A DNA stretch of 64,000 nucleotides from Segatella copri (GTDB lineage: Bacteria > Bacteroidota > Bacteroidia > Bacteroidales > Bacteroidaceae), in NCBI RefSeq assembly GCF_019249655.2, contig NZ_CP137557.1, positions 2,141,001 to 2,205,000 of the forward strand. The letters are read 5' to 3'. A program made the position numbers and the translations under genes. Below are positions 49,554 to 58,669 of this stretch, piece after piece. The notes under the pieces were generated by a model that was not told where the DNA came from, made no database searches, and saw only the letters and a list, made by a program, of their open reading frames with translations. Every line of letters starts with the position of its first letter. The first letter of the stretch is position 1.

Positions 49554-52500
49554 TTATTTAGTTCCTTTCCAAAAGATAGTTCTTCCGTATACTGCTGTTG
49601 ATTGTAATCTTGTTTTTCCAGCATTCATATTACGTTTGCCGTCATTAAAATGCGTTGGAGCAATGCGAATTTGAGGTGCTTTAAACGATTTTCCAACATT
49701 TTTCTTCCATTTTGCATAATGCCCATCGGAGATTTTCCATCCCATAGTGTTCATATGAATTTCGAATCTACCTGTGCTTCTACGCATGTCATTTGAAGAA
49801 AATTGGGCTTGTTCTGCGCCATCCCACATTGTTGCCCCATAGCTGTAATCTGTGCCACCAAACAATGCATTAATTTCTGCCGCTATTGCTGTTCGCATGA
49901 GAGGTAATTCATTTCTTTGACTTTCACCTTTTTTACGAAAGTCTTTAGCTGGCTCAGAGTTTACACCATAAGCTTTGGAGTTTCTTTGATGTACACTTGC
50001 AATTGCATACATCTCTTTCATCATTTCATCACTTGGTTCGTCTTTTTTATTTCGAACGAGATATGCACTACTCTCCCCATAAACGGCAGATGCTTGTCGG
50101 ACAAACTTATCGTAAGATATGTTTAACAATTTTGCATTTTTTGCATCATTAACTAACCCACTTTTGGACTTACTAACATTCTGAGCTGCAAAAACCTTAT
50201 TATCGTTCTTTCCATCCGAACCTAACCAGATTCCCTTTTCATTAAAATAATCTCCCATCCCATCTGGATCGATTAAAATAAGGGGATTGTTATGACAAAA
50301 TCCATATGTTGTAATGTTTGGATATTCTTCTTCCAAAGGATCCGTACTCATCCACATACTCAGCCTCGGTTCATAATATCTCGCACCATAATAGTACATA
50401 CCTGTCTCTTCATCAAATTCTTTTGCATTGAAGAGATAAGGCGTGTTCCATACATTGTTGCGTTCCTCTATGAATACCTCGCCGAAAGGCACATACTCGA
50501 TGTGCTGCACGACCTCGCCGTCAAGATTGGTGATGTAACTACTGCTACCCAAGTGGTCAGGATGGTAGTAGAACTGCATCTTCTCGTATGTATCGCCTTC
50601 TTGGAAGTTGTTCTTCGCTGCTCGTGCCATAGCACGTGCCTGCGCAGCCTCCAAGCTGCCGTCATTGCAACAGAAGCCCTTGCCATCGACATAGTCGTTG
50701 TTGTCCTCGCCATTGTACGGCACTGCAAAGGTTGCATAATTATCCTTGATAACCTGCAACTGCTGAGTATATTTTCCCTTATAATCAACAGACAAGCCGT
50801 CAGTTTCGCTACCTGCATACTGGATGCGGCGTGGGTCAGAACCGTAAGAGTCAAAATCACCAATCTTGGAAACGACACGCTGACTACCAATGTAGATATG
50901 CTTGGTGTAGCGTCCGCCTTGGTTGGCAACGAGGTAAGGAGATACATACAATGAGAACTTGGCGGTGTTCGTGCGACCTCCAGCAAACTCGGAGTTTACA
51001 TACACCTGGTCACTTTCGCCAGAAGTCTTCACCGTGCGCTCACCATCAGCATCGTACCAATAATTGGTTACAAAGCCATTGTCATCAGAAGCAAGAAGAC
51101 GATTCTCCTCGTCCCACTTGAGCTTACGCTCTGCGGCTTTCTCGTCAGCAATACCGTCCTTCTTTGTGCGGCTTGTATTGACATAGACAAGATTACCATT
51201 GGCATCATACTCATAGGCATGGCTGTTGTTCACATTCTCGCTCTCCGAAGGCGTCTCCTCTGTGCGGTAGTTCACATCCTTCACATTGGCGAGTTGGAAC
51301 TTCTTTCCTGTATCAGTTCCATAGGTGTACGACAAATCATAGCCAGCATTCAATGTGCCGTTGAACTGCACATTGTTCTGCGTGAGAATCTGACGCTTCG
51401 ATGTGATACGGTGCATATTGTCGTAACCCATCGCAAGAGTATAACTTGCGGTCTTGTTGTCCGCACCAGTATAAGTGCCAGTTGCACTGACAAGACGGTA
51501 AAGAGCATCGTATGTATAGGTATGCGCCATCTGTCCGCCAGCCTTACCACTCTGAGGCACTGACGCACCGTTTACTACGCTGAGCACATTGCTCACCGCA
51601 TCATAAGTGTAAGCGTTATCCATAATGGTGTTGCCACCACTGTTTACCGTGAGGTTCTGCAATCTGCGACGCTGTGGGTCGTAGGTGTAGAAGGTCTCAG
51701 CACCGTTGCAATACTTCAAGTATGTGCGCTGCTCAAACTTGTCATAGCCTATCTTGCTCACATAGTCGTAGCCGTATGACTTGTAGCCATGAACCTTTTC
51801 AAGCTGACCACCGAGATTGTAAGAATAGGTTATTTTCTCCTCATCAGGATAAATCATCTCCAACAGACGGTTGTGGCTGTCGTAAGTCCATTGCGTCACG
51901 TAGGTTGCTATTGCCTGGTTTGGTACAATCATCGTGCGACGAGTCTTGGTGACTTCACCCATCTTGCCATAGAAGTATTCAATGGCACCTGTTCCGTCCT
52001 CACGGAGCATCAATCTACCGATACGGTTCTGAGAGGCGTTGCGACCACCATAGTAATACTTCACGTTGTTCTCCGGATGATCTGGATAGTTGATACCCGT
52101 CAGACGCTGATAGTCGTAATCGTAGGTGATGAACTTGCCTTCCTTCGCAAGGTTGGCAGTCTGCTTTGTAAGCACATTGCCGAGAGCATCATAAGTGAAA
52201 CTTGTAATGCCGCTTGCAGGATGGTTCACCTCGGTACGGCGGTCACCCATGTCGTAAGTAGAGGTCGTTACATTGCCCTCCGTGTCGGTGACACGAACAA
52301 GGCGCTGTATGCCGTCATACTCAAACGAGGTGGTAATCTCGCCGTCAGGACCGCTCTTCTGGATGGTCTTCAAGGTCTTGCCACTGCCATTGGTATGGGT
52401 AGTCTGCACATTATGGAGTGCGTCTGTTACGGTTGTAACAAGTGCATGACTGCCGTTGTCAACAGTATATGCCGTAGTTGTCGTAGAGTTGTCCGGCAAT

Positions 52501-55500
52501 GTCACTGAGGTAGCACGGTCGAGCACGTCATAAACAGTAACCGTTGGAGATACATTGTCAAATGACTTGCTGAACGTTGATTTCGATCCAGTTCCTTCCG
52601 TTGTAGGATAGAAAGACTTTGCCACACGTCCGAAAGCGTCATACACGTTTCTTCCGCTGACTATCATCACGTTCTCGTCCTTGGCAGAGTTTCCCTTGGA
52701 TGCACTTGTCACAACACCGTCCTTCTTCACCTGCACGGCTCTTCCGAAACCGTCAACGAATGTAACGGTCTCCAAGTCATCGTTAGGGTGCTGGATGTCG
52801 TAGTGCTTGGTCACTGCGTAAGCAGGAGCGGTAATGCCACTCTCACCAAAGGTAGCCAAAGGCTGATATTCAAAGGCGATGGCATAAGGCACGCCCGTAG
52901 CCAACTCATTTGGACCACGCACGCCAGTGATGCGACCGAGGTCGTCAACATCAGTCTCATAGTAGAAGTTGTTGAGGTCACGATGCTCCTTGGCAATACC
53001 ATAGCGATAGTCAAAATTGCCTTGCTCGCTGCGGTAGCCCCACGCATCGTCAATACGCTCCACATACATGTTCATTTCCGGCTCATAGCGGTACTTGTAC
53101 CACATACGCTGTCCCTTGCCGTTGGCAGGGAGGGTCTTCTGGATGATGTTGCCGTAAGAGTCGTACTTGTAATCAGTAACTGCCGCACCGTCATTCAACT
53201 GCTGTGTAATCTGCGTGATGTGGTTGGCGTAGTTGGTATTATACTTCGCCGTCACATGGTGATAGAGTGAGCCGTCACCGCCAGTCACCGTAACATCTAT
53301 TGGAAGTCCGAAGATGTGCTTGCTTGCATTGTCGGTATATTTGATAACGGTCGCATAATCGAACTTGCCGTTTCCGTCCTCGCCAAGACTACCCTTGTCG
53401 CTGTACTTGTAGGACTTCAACTCACCATGATAGCCATTGAGGTAGTACTCATTCCATGCCTCGGATGTAACCACACCGTTTGCCGCTCCCTCATACTGCA
53501 AGTTTGCCGTATAGCGGAGAGGTACGAATGCAGATGCACGGTCACTCCAAAGGTTCACGTCACGCTTTACGAACGTGTACTTGTCACCGTCAGCAGTCAT
53601 ATAATAACTGTCGTAACGGTTCTTTGTCTCCGTGTACTTGTTGCCGTTGGCATCCTCTACGGATGTGGCGGTAACATTGCCCTGCGTGTAGTAATTGGCT
53701 ACATCGTAGTTCTCAACAGCCTGTCTGTAAACAGAATTGCCTTTCTCCGTGTCGAGGTTCTTGGTAATAACCTCACCGAAACCGAGGAACTCACGTTCAT
53801 GGCGGTCACGTTTTCCGTCCTTGTACTCAAAGGCAGTTGTCATTACTGGACCATCGTCATGGATTCCGTCGTCAATCGTCAAGGCAGACATGACCCACTT
53901 GCCACCAGGAAGACTGTAGGTCGGAGTGGTGTGGGCATAGTCCAATGTGAAAGTTCCGCCCAAGGAATTGGTGACAGACTTCAACATGTTGGTTCTGCCA
54001 ATGGCAGAGCGTGTAACCTTTAACTCGCTTTCCTTCTCAGATTCAACGATGTCAAGATAACCGTCACCATCAACATCCTGCAAAGAGTAGGTAGGACGAT
54101 TGATACTGTGCGAGGTTGATGCACCAGGGTTGGTTGAAATCTTAACAACCAATAACGGAATTGTTACAGTGAAGGCTGCATTTGCAGATTCTGATGTGGA
54201 CGCAGCCTCACTCAAAGCATTTACGCCTTTCCAACTGATAGGCTCATCAAAGCCGTTACCAGTGTTTAATGCAACAGTGATACCGTTATCGCTCTTCCAC
54301 ACCTTATCAGGAAGACCGTCAGAATTGATGTCGATAAGGTTGTATTCCTCTTCACTCTCAGATGTTACAATGTCTATACCTGCGGAGAAACTGCCAGAAG
54401 CTATATTTATGCAACCTCCAGCTCCAAAATTATAAGAAAGGCTCTTTCCTCCCTGAATACGGTCAAGCCCCCAATCAATAGGCTCTGTAAAGGCATAGCC
54501 AAGATTTAATCTGACCTTCTTGTCGGAAAGAATCTTGTCAGGAAGACCATCACCATTGATGTCTATGAAAGCCTCGACAGATTCATCTGTATTCTTTGGC
54601 ACACTACCTGATATAGATAATTGTGCCAACCAAGAGTTTTTAAGATTTTTCAGAGAAGCCTTGCTACTTGGAATCAAATTGGCAATATCAGATACAGATG
54701 ATATAGGATTACCGCCATATCCCCATGCTTGTGAAGCATTGTCTGAGTTGTTCGAGCCGATGCCCTTGTAGATTTCGCCACTCAGTCCACCCAAAGAATT
54801 GGTGTATTGGATAGTACCGCCAGCGATGATGTCAGGGAAGCCGTCACCATTCATGTCCATCATGGTGACCTCAGTCTTGGCGCTACCACTTGCATCGTTG
54901 TGAGTGATGCCAAGCGCACCGCCTTGCACTACAGTGCTCTTGCTTGAAACCACTTGAGTTACTGCCGCAGCACCAGTACCTTGCAAATGTTCTCCTGCAA
55001 GTCCTGCCACCTCGGTATTGTTCTCCAAAGGATTAGAGAGAAGAACATCCTGCTCGGTCAGTCGGGCTGTACTTGCCTCCGTTGCCGTGAGATAGATGTC
55101 CTGTCGCTGACCGACCCATTTGTCCATGGAAGTCTGGTCTGTACCCAATGGGGTGAATGCCATCGTGAGCGGATCAACCTTATCATCCTCGTTCTCCGGC
55201 AATTTCAGCAATGACTCGTCAATAGGCTTGGCATATCTGCCCTCTGCCGCATTATAGACAAAGCCACCCCAACCACGGTAGAGCATACCGAAGCCATTGT
55301 TATCGCTTTCTGCATAGAATCCAGCAGGAATATTTTCTGTTACAAGTCCCGCTGCATCTTTCAGAATGGAGACAGACGCAGAGGTCAAAGCTCCGTCAGA
55401 AATGGTTGAAGAATAGCTGTATTCAAACCAAATCTCCTTTCCGTCTAAGTTTGAAAGGCGTAAGGTATCGCTCTGCAAGATACCGTTCTGTATCTTGAAT

Positions 55501-58500
55501 GTCTTTTTGCCGACAAGAACATCAACAGTCTTTGCAGTCAATGTCACCTCACCATTGAGGGCATTGTCAGAAAGTGCGAGTACTGGAGATATAACCAAAG
55601 CTGTGTCTGAAGCAGTGGTTAGATACGGCTTGCCCTCCTTCAAGGCATTTGCGAATGTCTTGTAATGTGCAGGAACTGCCATGATCTGCTCAACATTGGC
55701 GGAATCCTTGTAAGTTACGGACGCTTGCCAACCTATATTCTTCCAATCAACATTTGAGGTTGATGAAATCTCAAAACTGAAATTGGTCAGCTTCTCGATA
55801 TTATCCAAGCTGATGTTCAGAGAGTCGCCATCTGAAACCTCATTTGCTCTCAATGTACGTGCAAAGACGGTCTTCTCGATATAGTTTGGATTGTCATTGC
55901 CCTTACTGTCCTTCTTGTCGTTGCTTCCAATGATGCAAAGGACAACATCGTCGGTTGTTACAGGTTTATGGAATATGCTGTGGACTTCCACGCTTGCGCC
56001 ATTCTCAACATTGGCAGAGGTGTTCACGTCATAAATGGCACCATCCTCTGGCTTGTACTCTGTTGAAGAAAGCCCGTTAGGCAAGATATTTGACTCGCCA
56101 GCGTATGTAATGGTAGGCGACCAGTTCACCTTATCAAATGAGCCGTTGCTTGTCTCCTCAGTGCCAGACTGCACACGGAAATAGATTCTGTCACCACGCT
56201 TGACGGCAACAGATGATACGGCTGCGCTGTATGGACTGTTGTCACCCTTGGCTATCGTCTTGTTCCAAAGTTCATTGCCTCCCTTTTGGATGGCAACCCT
56301 CACACCGTCCGCTTTTTGGTATTCGTCAGCGTCATAATCACCAGTCGGAGCGACAAGGCTCACTTGACCTGCCACGTTGACAGTTCCATCCTTTGGTGCT
56401 TGCCATACACGCACGATGTCCTCCATCGGTGAGTTCTTGATGGCTTCCGCCTGCTCATCCTTACTGATCTCCATGACAGAAGTGTCAACCTTGCCACCAT
56501 AGATGATAGGGCTTGGGGTATCGGCACTGCTCAGAGTGAATGTAGGCACGGCATTGCCTGCCTGGTCAAACTCCAAGTGGTTGAAATATACCTTTCCGTT
56601 TGAAACGAGGTCAACAAGACCGTCACCGTTGATGTCGCTGAAATATTGTGTTGTCTTTGTTTTGGTCGTGGACTTATTCGTTCCAACAACAGCAGTTAAA
56701 GTATTCCAACCGACAACGGCATTCGCACCGAAAGAGTTTGTTGAACTTTTAGATGTCGAGAAACTGCTAATACCTTTTACTTTGATAGGTTCACTATATA
56801 CAACCTCTCCGTTGTCTGTCTTAATCTGTGGTCGGTAATATACCGTACCGCCAGACTTATACACCTTGTCAGGAAGTCCGTCACCGTTCAAGTCAACGAG
56901 CGCTGAAAGTCCCTTGCTTGTATCGCTTGAATAACTATATGAACCACCTGCAGTATTGCTTTTCCAACCACTTTCATCATTTACACCCACACCTGCATAG
57001 AAAGAACCACTGACAGAGGAGCTTGTCGTGCCGCCGAGTGCCGTAGGCTTGTCGCTGAAACGCTTGCTGACAGTCTTCAATGGATTGACGAAACCTGCGT
57101 CAAGTCCGTCATCGTGCGTGTTCCATTTCTCGGAATCGTCCTTGAACGGAACATATCCCTTTTCAGCCTGCACATCATCATAATAGTCGAAGTTCTGGAA
57201 AGCCACTTCCTTTCCTGTGTTGTCGTACTGTCTGACACCTGTAAGCATTTCCTTGTGGAATGCACCTTCCTTGTAGTCAAAGGCATAGCTGCGCAATGTC
57301 TCGCCCTGGAAATTCACGGTCACTTTCTCCAACAGCTTGTTGGAGGAGGCGAGGAATCCATAGCGGGCATTGTTGGTCTTTACCTGCTTTACCTTGTTGC
57401 CATCAAAGAGTACAACGGTGTGCGGTTCCTGTCCTGCATTACCTGCGTGAACCTCCTTCAGATATGCAGCCTTGGCCTTCAAGCCGCCACGCACATCCTC
57501 ATCCACGATGTCATATACATATTCTATATAGTCACCGTGGAGTTCCTCGACACGTTTCAGCTTCCATTCGGCAATCACCTCACGGGTATTGCCCGAAGCA
57601 TCGGTGACATTGCCCTTTACAACAGCTCCGTCACCACCATAGATGTACTTGACACCCTGCTTGTCTGTAACCTCCCAATAATAGTTGGCAGGACTGTCAC
57701 CCTTGCGGATGATACGGCTGAAATCACCGCCTTGGCGGGTGTAGAACTGGCGGTCAGCCTTTCTGTTCATCTTCTCGCCACGGTGTGCAACTCCCATCTG
57801 TCCGTTGTCATCCATAGTGGAGAGCATTGAACCGGACAAGAGATAAGTCTCCGTCTCTTTTGACTGGTCATAACGAGGCACGCCCCACCGGGTGTCAAGC
57901 GTAATGCTTGGCACGCTGACGTTCCAACCCTCGCCAAGCCAACCGCTACCGCCCTCGCTGCTGTACTGCAAGCCAAGGCTTGGCTGCATACCGTTTCGTG
58001 CTGGCGGCATCTCGAACGGATACTGCAAGTTGGCAGAGCCACGGTTGTTTGCGCTTGGAGGCGCAATGACATTGAGCTTCGCCGTCGGGTCAGCCGCCTT
58101 GATGTCGTTCATCATCGTCGGGGCAAAGCCTTCGGTCTGCGGTGACTCCGGGGCCTGTATCACACCGTTGATCATGTCGGTGAAGTGGGTCGTCTTTGAA
58201 ACGACACACTCTTCCTTCTTGTCCACACGCACACGCTCCAACGCAACCCAATGCTTCTCGGCCGGGTCGTAGTAATAGGTACGGATGTCGTCCTCGGTAT
58301 AGCCGCTTGGTATTCTCGTGCGGTCATACTTTATCTTGACAGTCGCGCCCTCGCCTGTGAAGTGTGTTCCGTGAGGGAGAAAACGGTAGCCATGTCCTCC
58401 TGCCGTGACATTGGTCATGGCGAAGTCAAGCTCGGGAACATTCTCCTCTCCGATAGAGTTCACGGAAAGGCTTCTGTTCCGAATGAGGTCTTTCTGAAGA

Positions 58501-58652
58501 ACGACCAGTTTGCTACCTCCTACGGAGATACTGTCAGAGACACCCTTCTTGAAGAGTTTTCTCACGGCTGTCCCGTCCTTTGCCGAAAGGGACAGTGTGG
58601 CGGCAAGCAGTAAAACCAATGCCCACGCCACCTTCTGTATATAATTCTTCAT
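49554..58652 (-). CDS. SpvB/FG-GAP/YD-repeat (RHS) giant protein with hydrolase-like tip
   Basis: This 3032-residue protein has a signal peptide (1-24), a SpvB domain around residues ~190-330 (N-G-M-Q-P-S-L-G-L-Q-Y-S-S), and several FG-GAP/VCBS-like repeats (D-L-N-G-D-G-L-P-D-K, D-I-N-G-D-G-L-V-D, D-M-N-G-D-G-F-P-D). A TcdB-middle-like region is followed by YD repeats (~2000-2750). The RHS core ends A-R-Y-Y-E-P-R-L-S-M-W-M-S-T-D-P then H-N-N-P-L-I-L-I-D-P-D-G-M. The last ~230 residues differ from known RHS cores and show AVYGESSA, E-M-Y-A-I-A-S-V-H-Q-R-N and S-Y-G-A-T-M-W-D-G, resembling SleB-like cell-wall hydrolases (E in YGES). It is encoded 17 bp after the T9SS protein and before the immunity candidate. 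Confidence 0.85.
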   Translation of the reverse strand: MKNYIQKVAWALVLLLAATLSLSAKDGTAVRKLFKKGVSDSISVGGSKLVVLQKDLIRNRSLSVNSIGEENVPELDFAMTNVTAGGHGYRFLPHGTHFTGEGATVKIKYDRTRIPSGYTEDDIRTYYYDPAEKHWVALERVRVDKKEECVVSKTTHFTDMINGVIQAPESPQTEGFAPTMMNDIKAADPTAKLNVIAPPSANNRGSANLQYPFEMPPARNGMQPSLGLQYSSEGGSGWLGEGWNVSVPSITLDTRWGVPRYDQSKETETYLLSGSMLSTMDDNGQMGVAHRGEKMNRKADRQFYTRQGGDFSRIIRKGDSPANYYWEVTDKQGVKYIYGGDGAVVKGNVTDASGNTREVIAEWKLKRVEELHGDYIEYVYDIVDEDVRGGLKAKAAYLKEVHAGNAGQEPHTVVLFDGNKVKQVKTNNARYGFLASSNKLLEKVTVNFQGETLRSYAFDYKEGAFHKEMLTGVRQYDNTGKEVAFQNFDYYDDVQAEKGYVPFKDDSEKWNTHDDGLDAGFVNPLKTVSKRFSDKPTALGGTTSSSVSGSFYAGVGVNDESGWKSNTAGGSYSYSSDTSKGLSALVDLNGDGLPDKVYKSGGTVYYRPQIKTDNGEVVYSEPIKVKGISSFSTSKSSTNSFGANAVVGWNTLTAVVGTNKSTTKTKTTQYFSDINGDGLVDLVSNGKVYFNHLEFDQAGNAVPTFTLSSADTPSPIIYGGKVDTSVMEISKDEQAEAIKNSPMEDIVRVWQAPKDGTVNVAGQVSLVAPTGDYDADEYQKADGVRVAIQKGGNELWNKTIAKGDNSPYSAAVSSVAVKRGDRIYFRVQSGTEETSNGSFDKVNWSPTITYAGESNILPNGLSSTEYKPEDGAIYDVNTSANVENGASVEVHSIFHKPVTTDDVVLCIIGSNDKKDSKGNDNPNYIEKTVFARTLRANEVSDGDSLNISLDNIEKLTNFSFEISSTSNVDWKNIGWQASVTYKDSANVEQIMAVPAHYKTFANALKEGKPYLTTASDTALVISPVLALSDNALNGEVTLTAKTVDVLVGKKTFKIQNGILQSDTLRLSNLDGKEIWFEYSYSSTISDGALTSASVSILKDAAGLVTENIPAGFYAESDNNGFGMLYRGWGGFVYNAAEGRYAKPIDESLLKLPENEDDKVDPLTMAFTPLGTDQTSMDKWVGQRQDIYLTATEASTARLTEQDVLLSNPLENNTEVAGLAGEHLQGTGAAAVTQVVSSKSTVVQGGALGITHNDASGSAKTEVTMMDMNGDGFPDIIAGGTIQYTNSLGGLSGEIYKGIGSNNSDNASQAWGYGGNPISSVSDIANLIPSSKASLKNLKNSWLAQLSISGSVPKNTDESVEAFIDINGDGLPDKILSDKKVRLNLGYAFTEPIDWGLDRIQGGKSLSYNFGAGGCINIASGSFSAGIDIVTSESEEEYNLIDINSDGLPDKVWKSDNGITVALNTGNGFDEPISWKGVNALSEAASTSESANAAFTVTIPLLVVKISTNPGASTSHSINRPTYSLQDVDGDGYLDIVESEKESELKVTRSAIGRTNMLKSVTNSLGGTFTLDYAHTTPTYSLPGGKWVMSALTIDDGIHDDGPVMTTAFEYKDGKRDRHEREFLGFGEVITKNLDTEKGNSVYRQAVENYDVANYYTQGNVTATSVEDANGNKYTETKNRYDSYYMTADGDKYTFVKRDVNLWSDRASAFVPLRYTANLQYEGAANGVVTSEAWNEYYLNGYHGELKSYKYSDKGSLGEDGNGKFDYATVIKYTDNASKHIFGLPIDVTVTGGDGSLYHHVTAKYNTNYANHITQITQQLNDGAAVTDYKYDSYGNIIQKTLPANGKGQRMWYKYRYEPEMNMYVERIDDAWGYRSEQGNFDYRYGIAKEHRDLNNFYYETDVDDLGRITGVRGPNELATGVPYAIAFEYQPLATFGESGITAPAYAVTKHYDIQHPNDDLETVTFVDGFGRAVQVKKDGVVTSASKGNSAKDENVMIVSGRNVYDAFGRVAKSFYPTTEGTGSKSTFSKSFDNVSPTVTVYDVLDRATSVTLPDNSTTTTAYTVDNGSHALVTTVTDALHNVQTTHTNGSGKTLKTIQKSGPDGEITTSFEYDGIQRLVRVTDTEGNVTTSTYDMGDRRTEVNHPASGITSFTYDALGNVLTKQTANLAKEGKFITYDYDYQRLTGINYPDHPENNVKYYYGGRNASQNRIGRLMLREDGTGAIEYFYGKMGEVTKTRRTMIVPNQAIATYVTQWTYDSHNRLLEMIYPDEEKITYSYNLGGQLEKVHGYKSYGYDYVSKIGYDKFEQRTYLKYCNGAETFYTYDPQRRRLQNLTVNSGGNTIMDNAYTYDAVSNVLSVVNGASVPQSGKAGGQMAHTYTYDALYRLVSATGTYTGADNKTASYTLAMGYDNMHRITSKRQILTQNNVQFNGTLNAGYDLSYTYGTDTGKKFQLANVKDVNYRTEETPSESENVNNSHAYEYDANGNLVYVNTSRTKKDGIADEKAAERKLKWDEENRLLASDDNGFVTNYWYDADGERTVKTSGESDQVYVNSEFAGGRTNTAKFSLYVSPYLVANQGGRYTKHIYIGSQRVVSKIGDFDSYGSDPRRIQYAGSETDGLSVDYKGKYTQQLQVIKDNYATFAVPYNGEDNNDYVDGKGFCCNDGSLEAAQARAMARAAKNNFQEGDTYEKMQFYYHPDHLGSSSYITNLDGEVVQHIEYVPFGEVFIEERNNVWNTPYLFNAKEFDEETGMYYYGARYYEPRLSMWMSTDPLEEEYPNITTYGFCHNNPLILIDPDGMGDYFNEKGIWLGSDGKNDNKVFAAQNVSKSKSGLVNDAKNAKLLNISYDKFVRQASAVYGESSAYLVRNKKDEPSDEMMKEMYAIASVHQRNSKAYGVNSEPAKDFRKKGESQRNELPLMRTAIAAEINALFGGTDYSYGATMWDGAEQAQFSSNDMRRSTGRFEIHMNTMGWKISDGHYAKWKKNVGKSFKAPQIRIAPTHFNDGKRNMNAGKTRLQSTAVYGRTIFWKGTK

Positions 58653-58669
58653 GCGTATCTTCCTTTAAG

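Noticed and set aside
50292..58613. Many frames of 100-240 codons on the plus strand within the RHS gene
   Set aside because: All lie inside the 3032-codon frame with strong domain content; repeat-rich coding DNA produces them.
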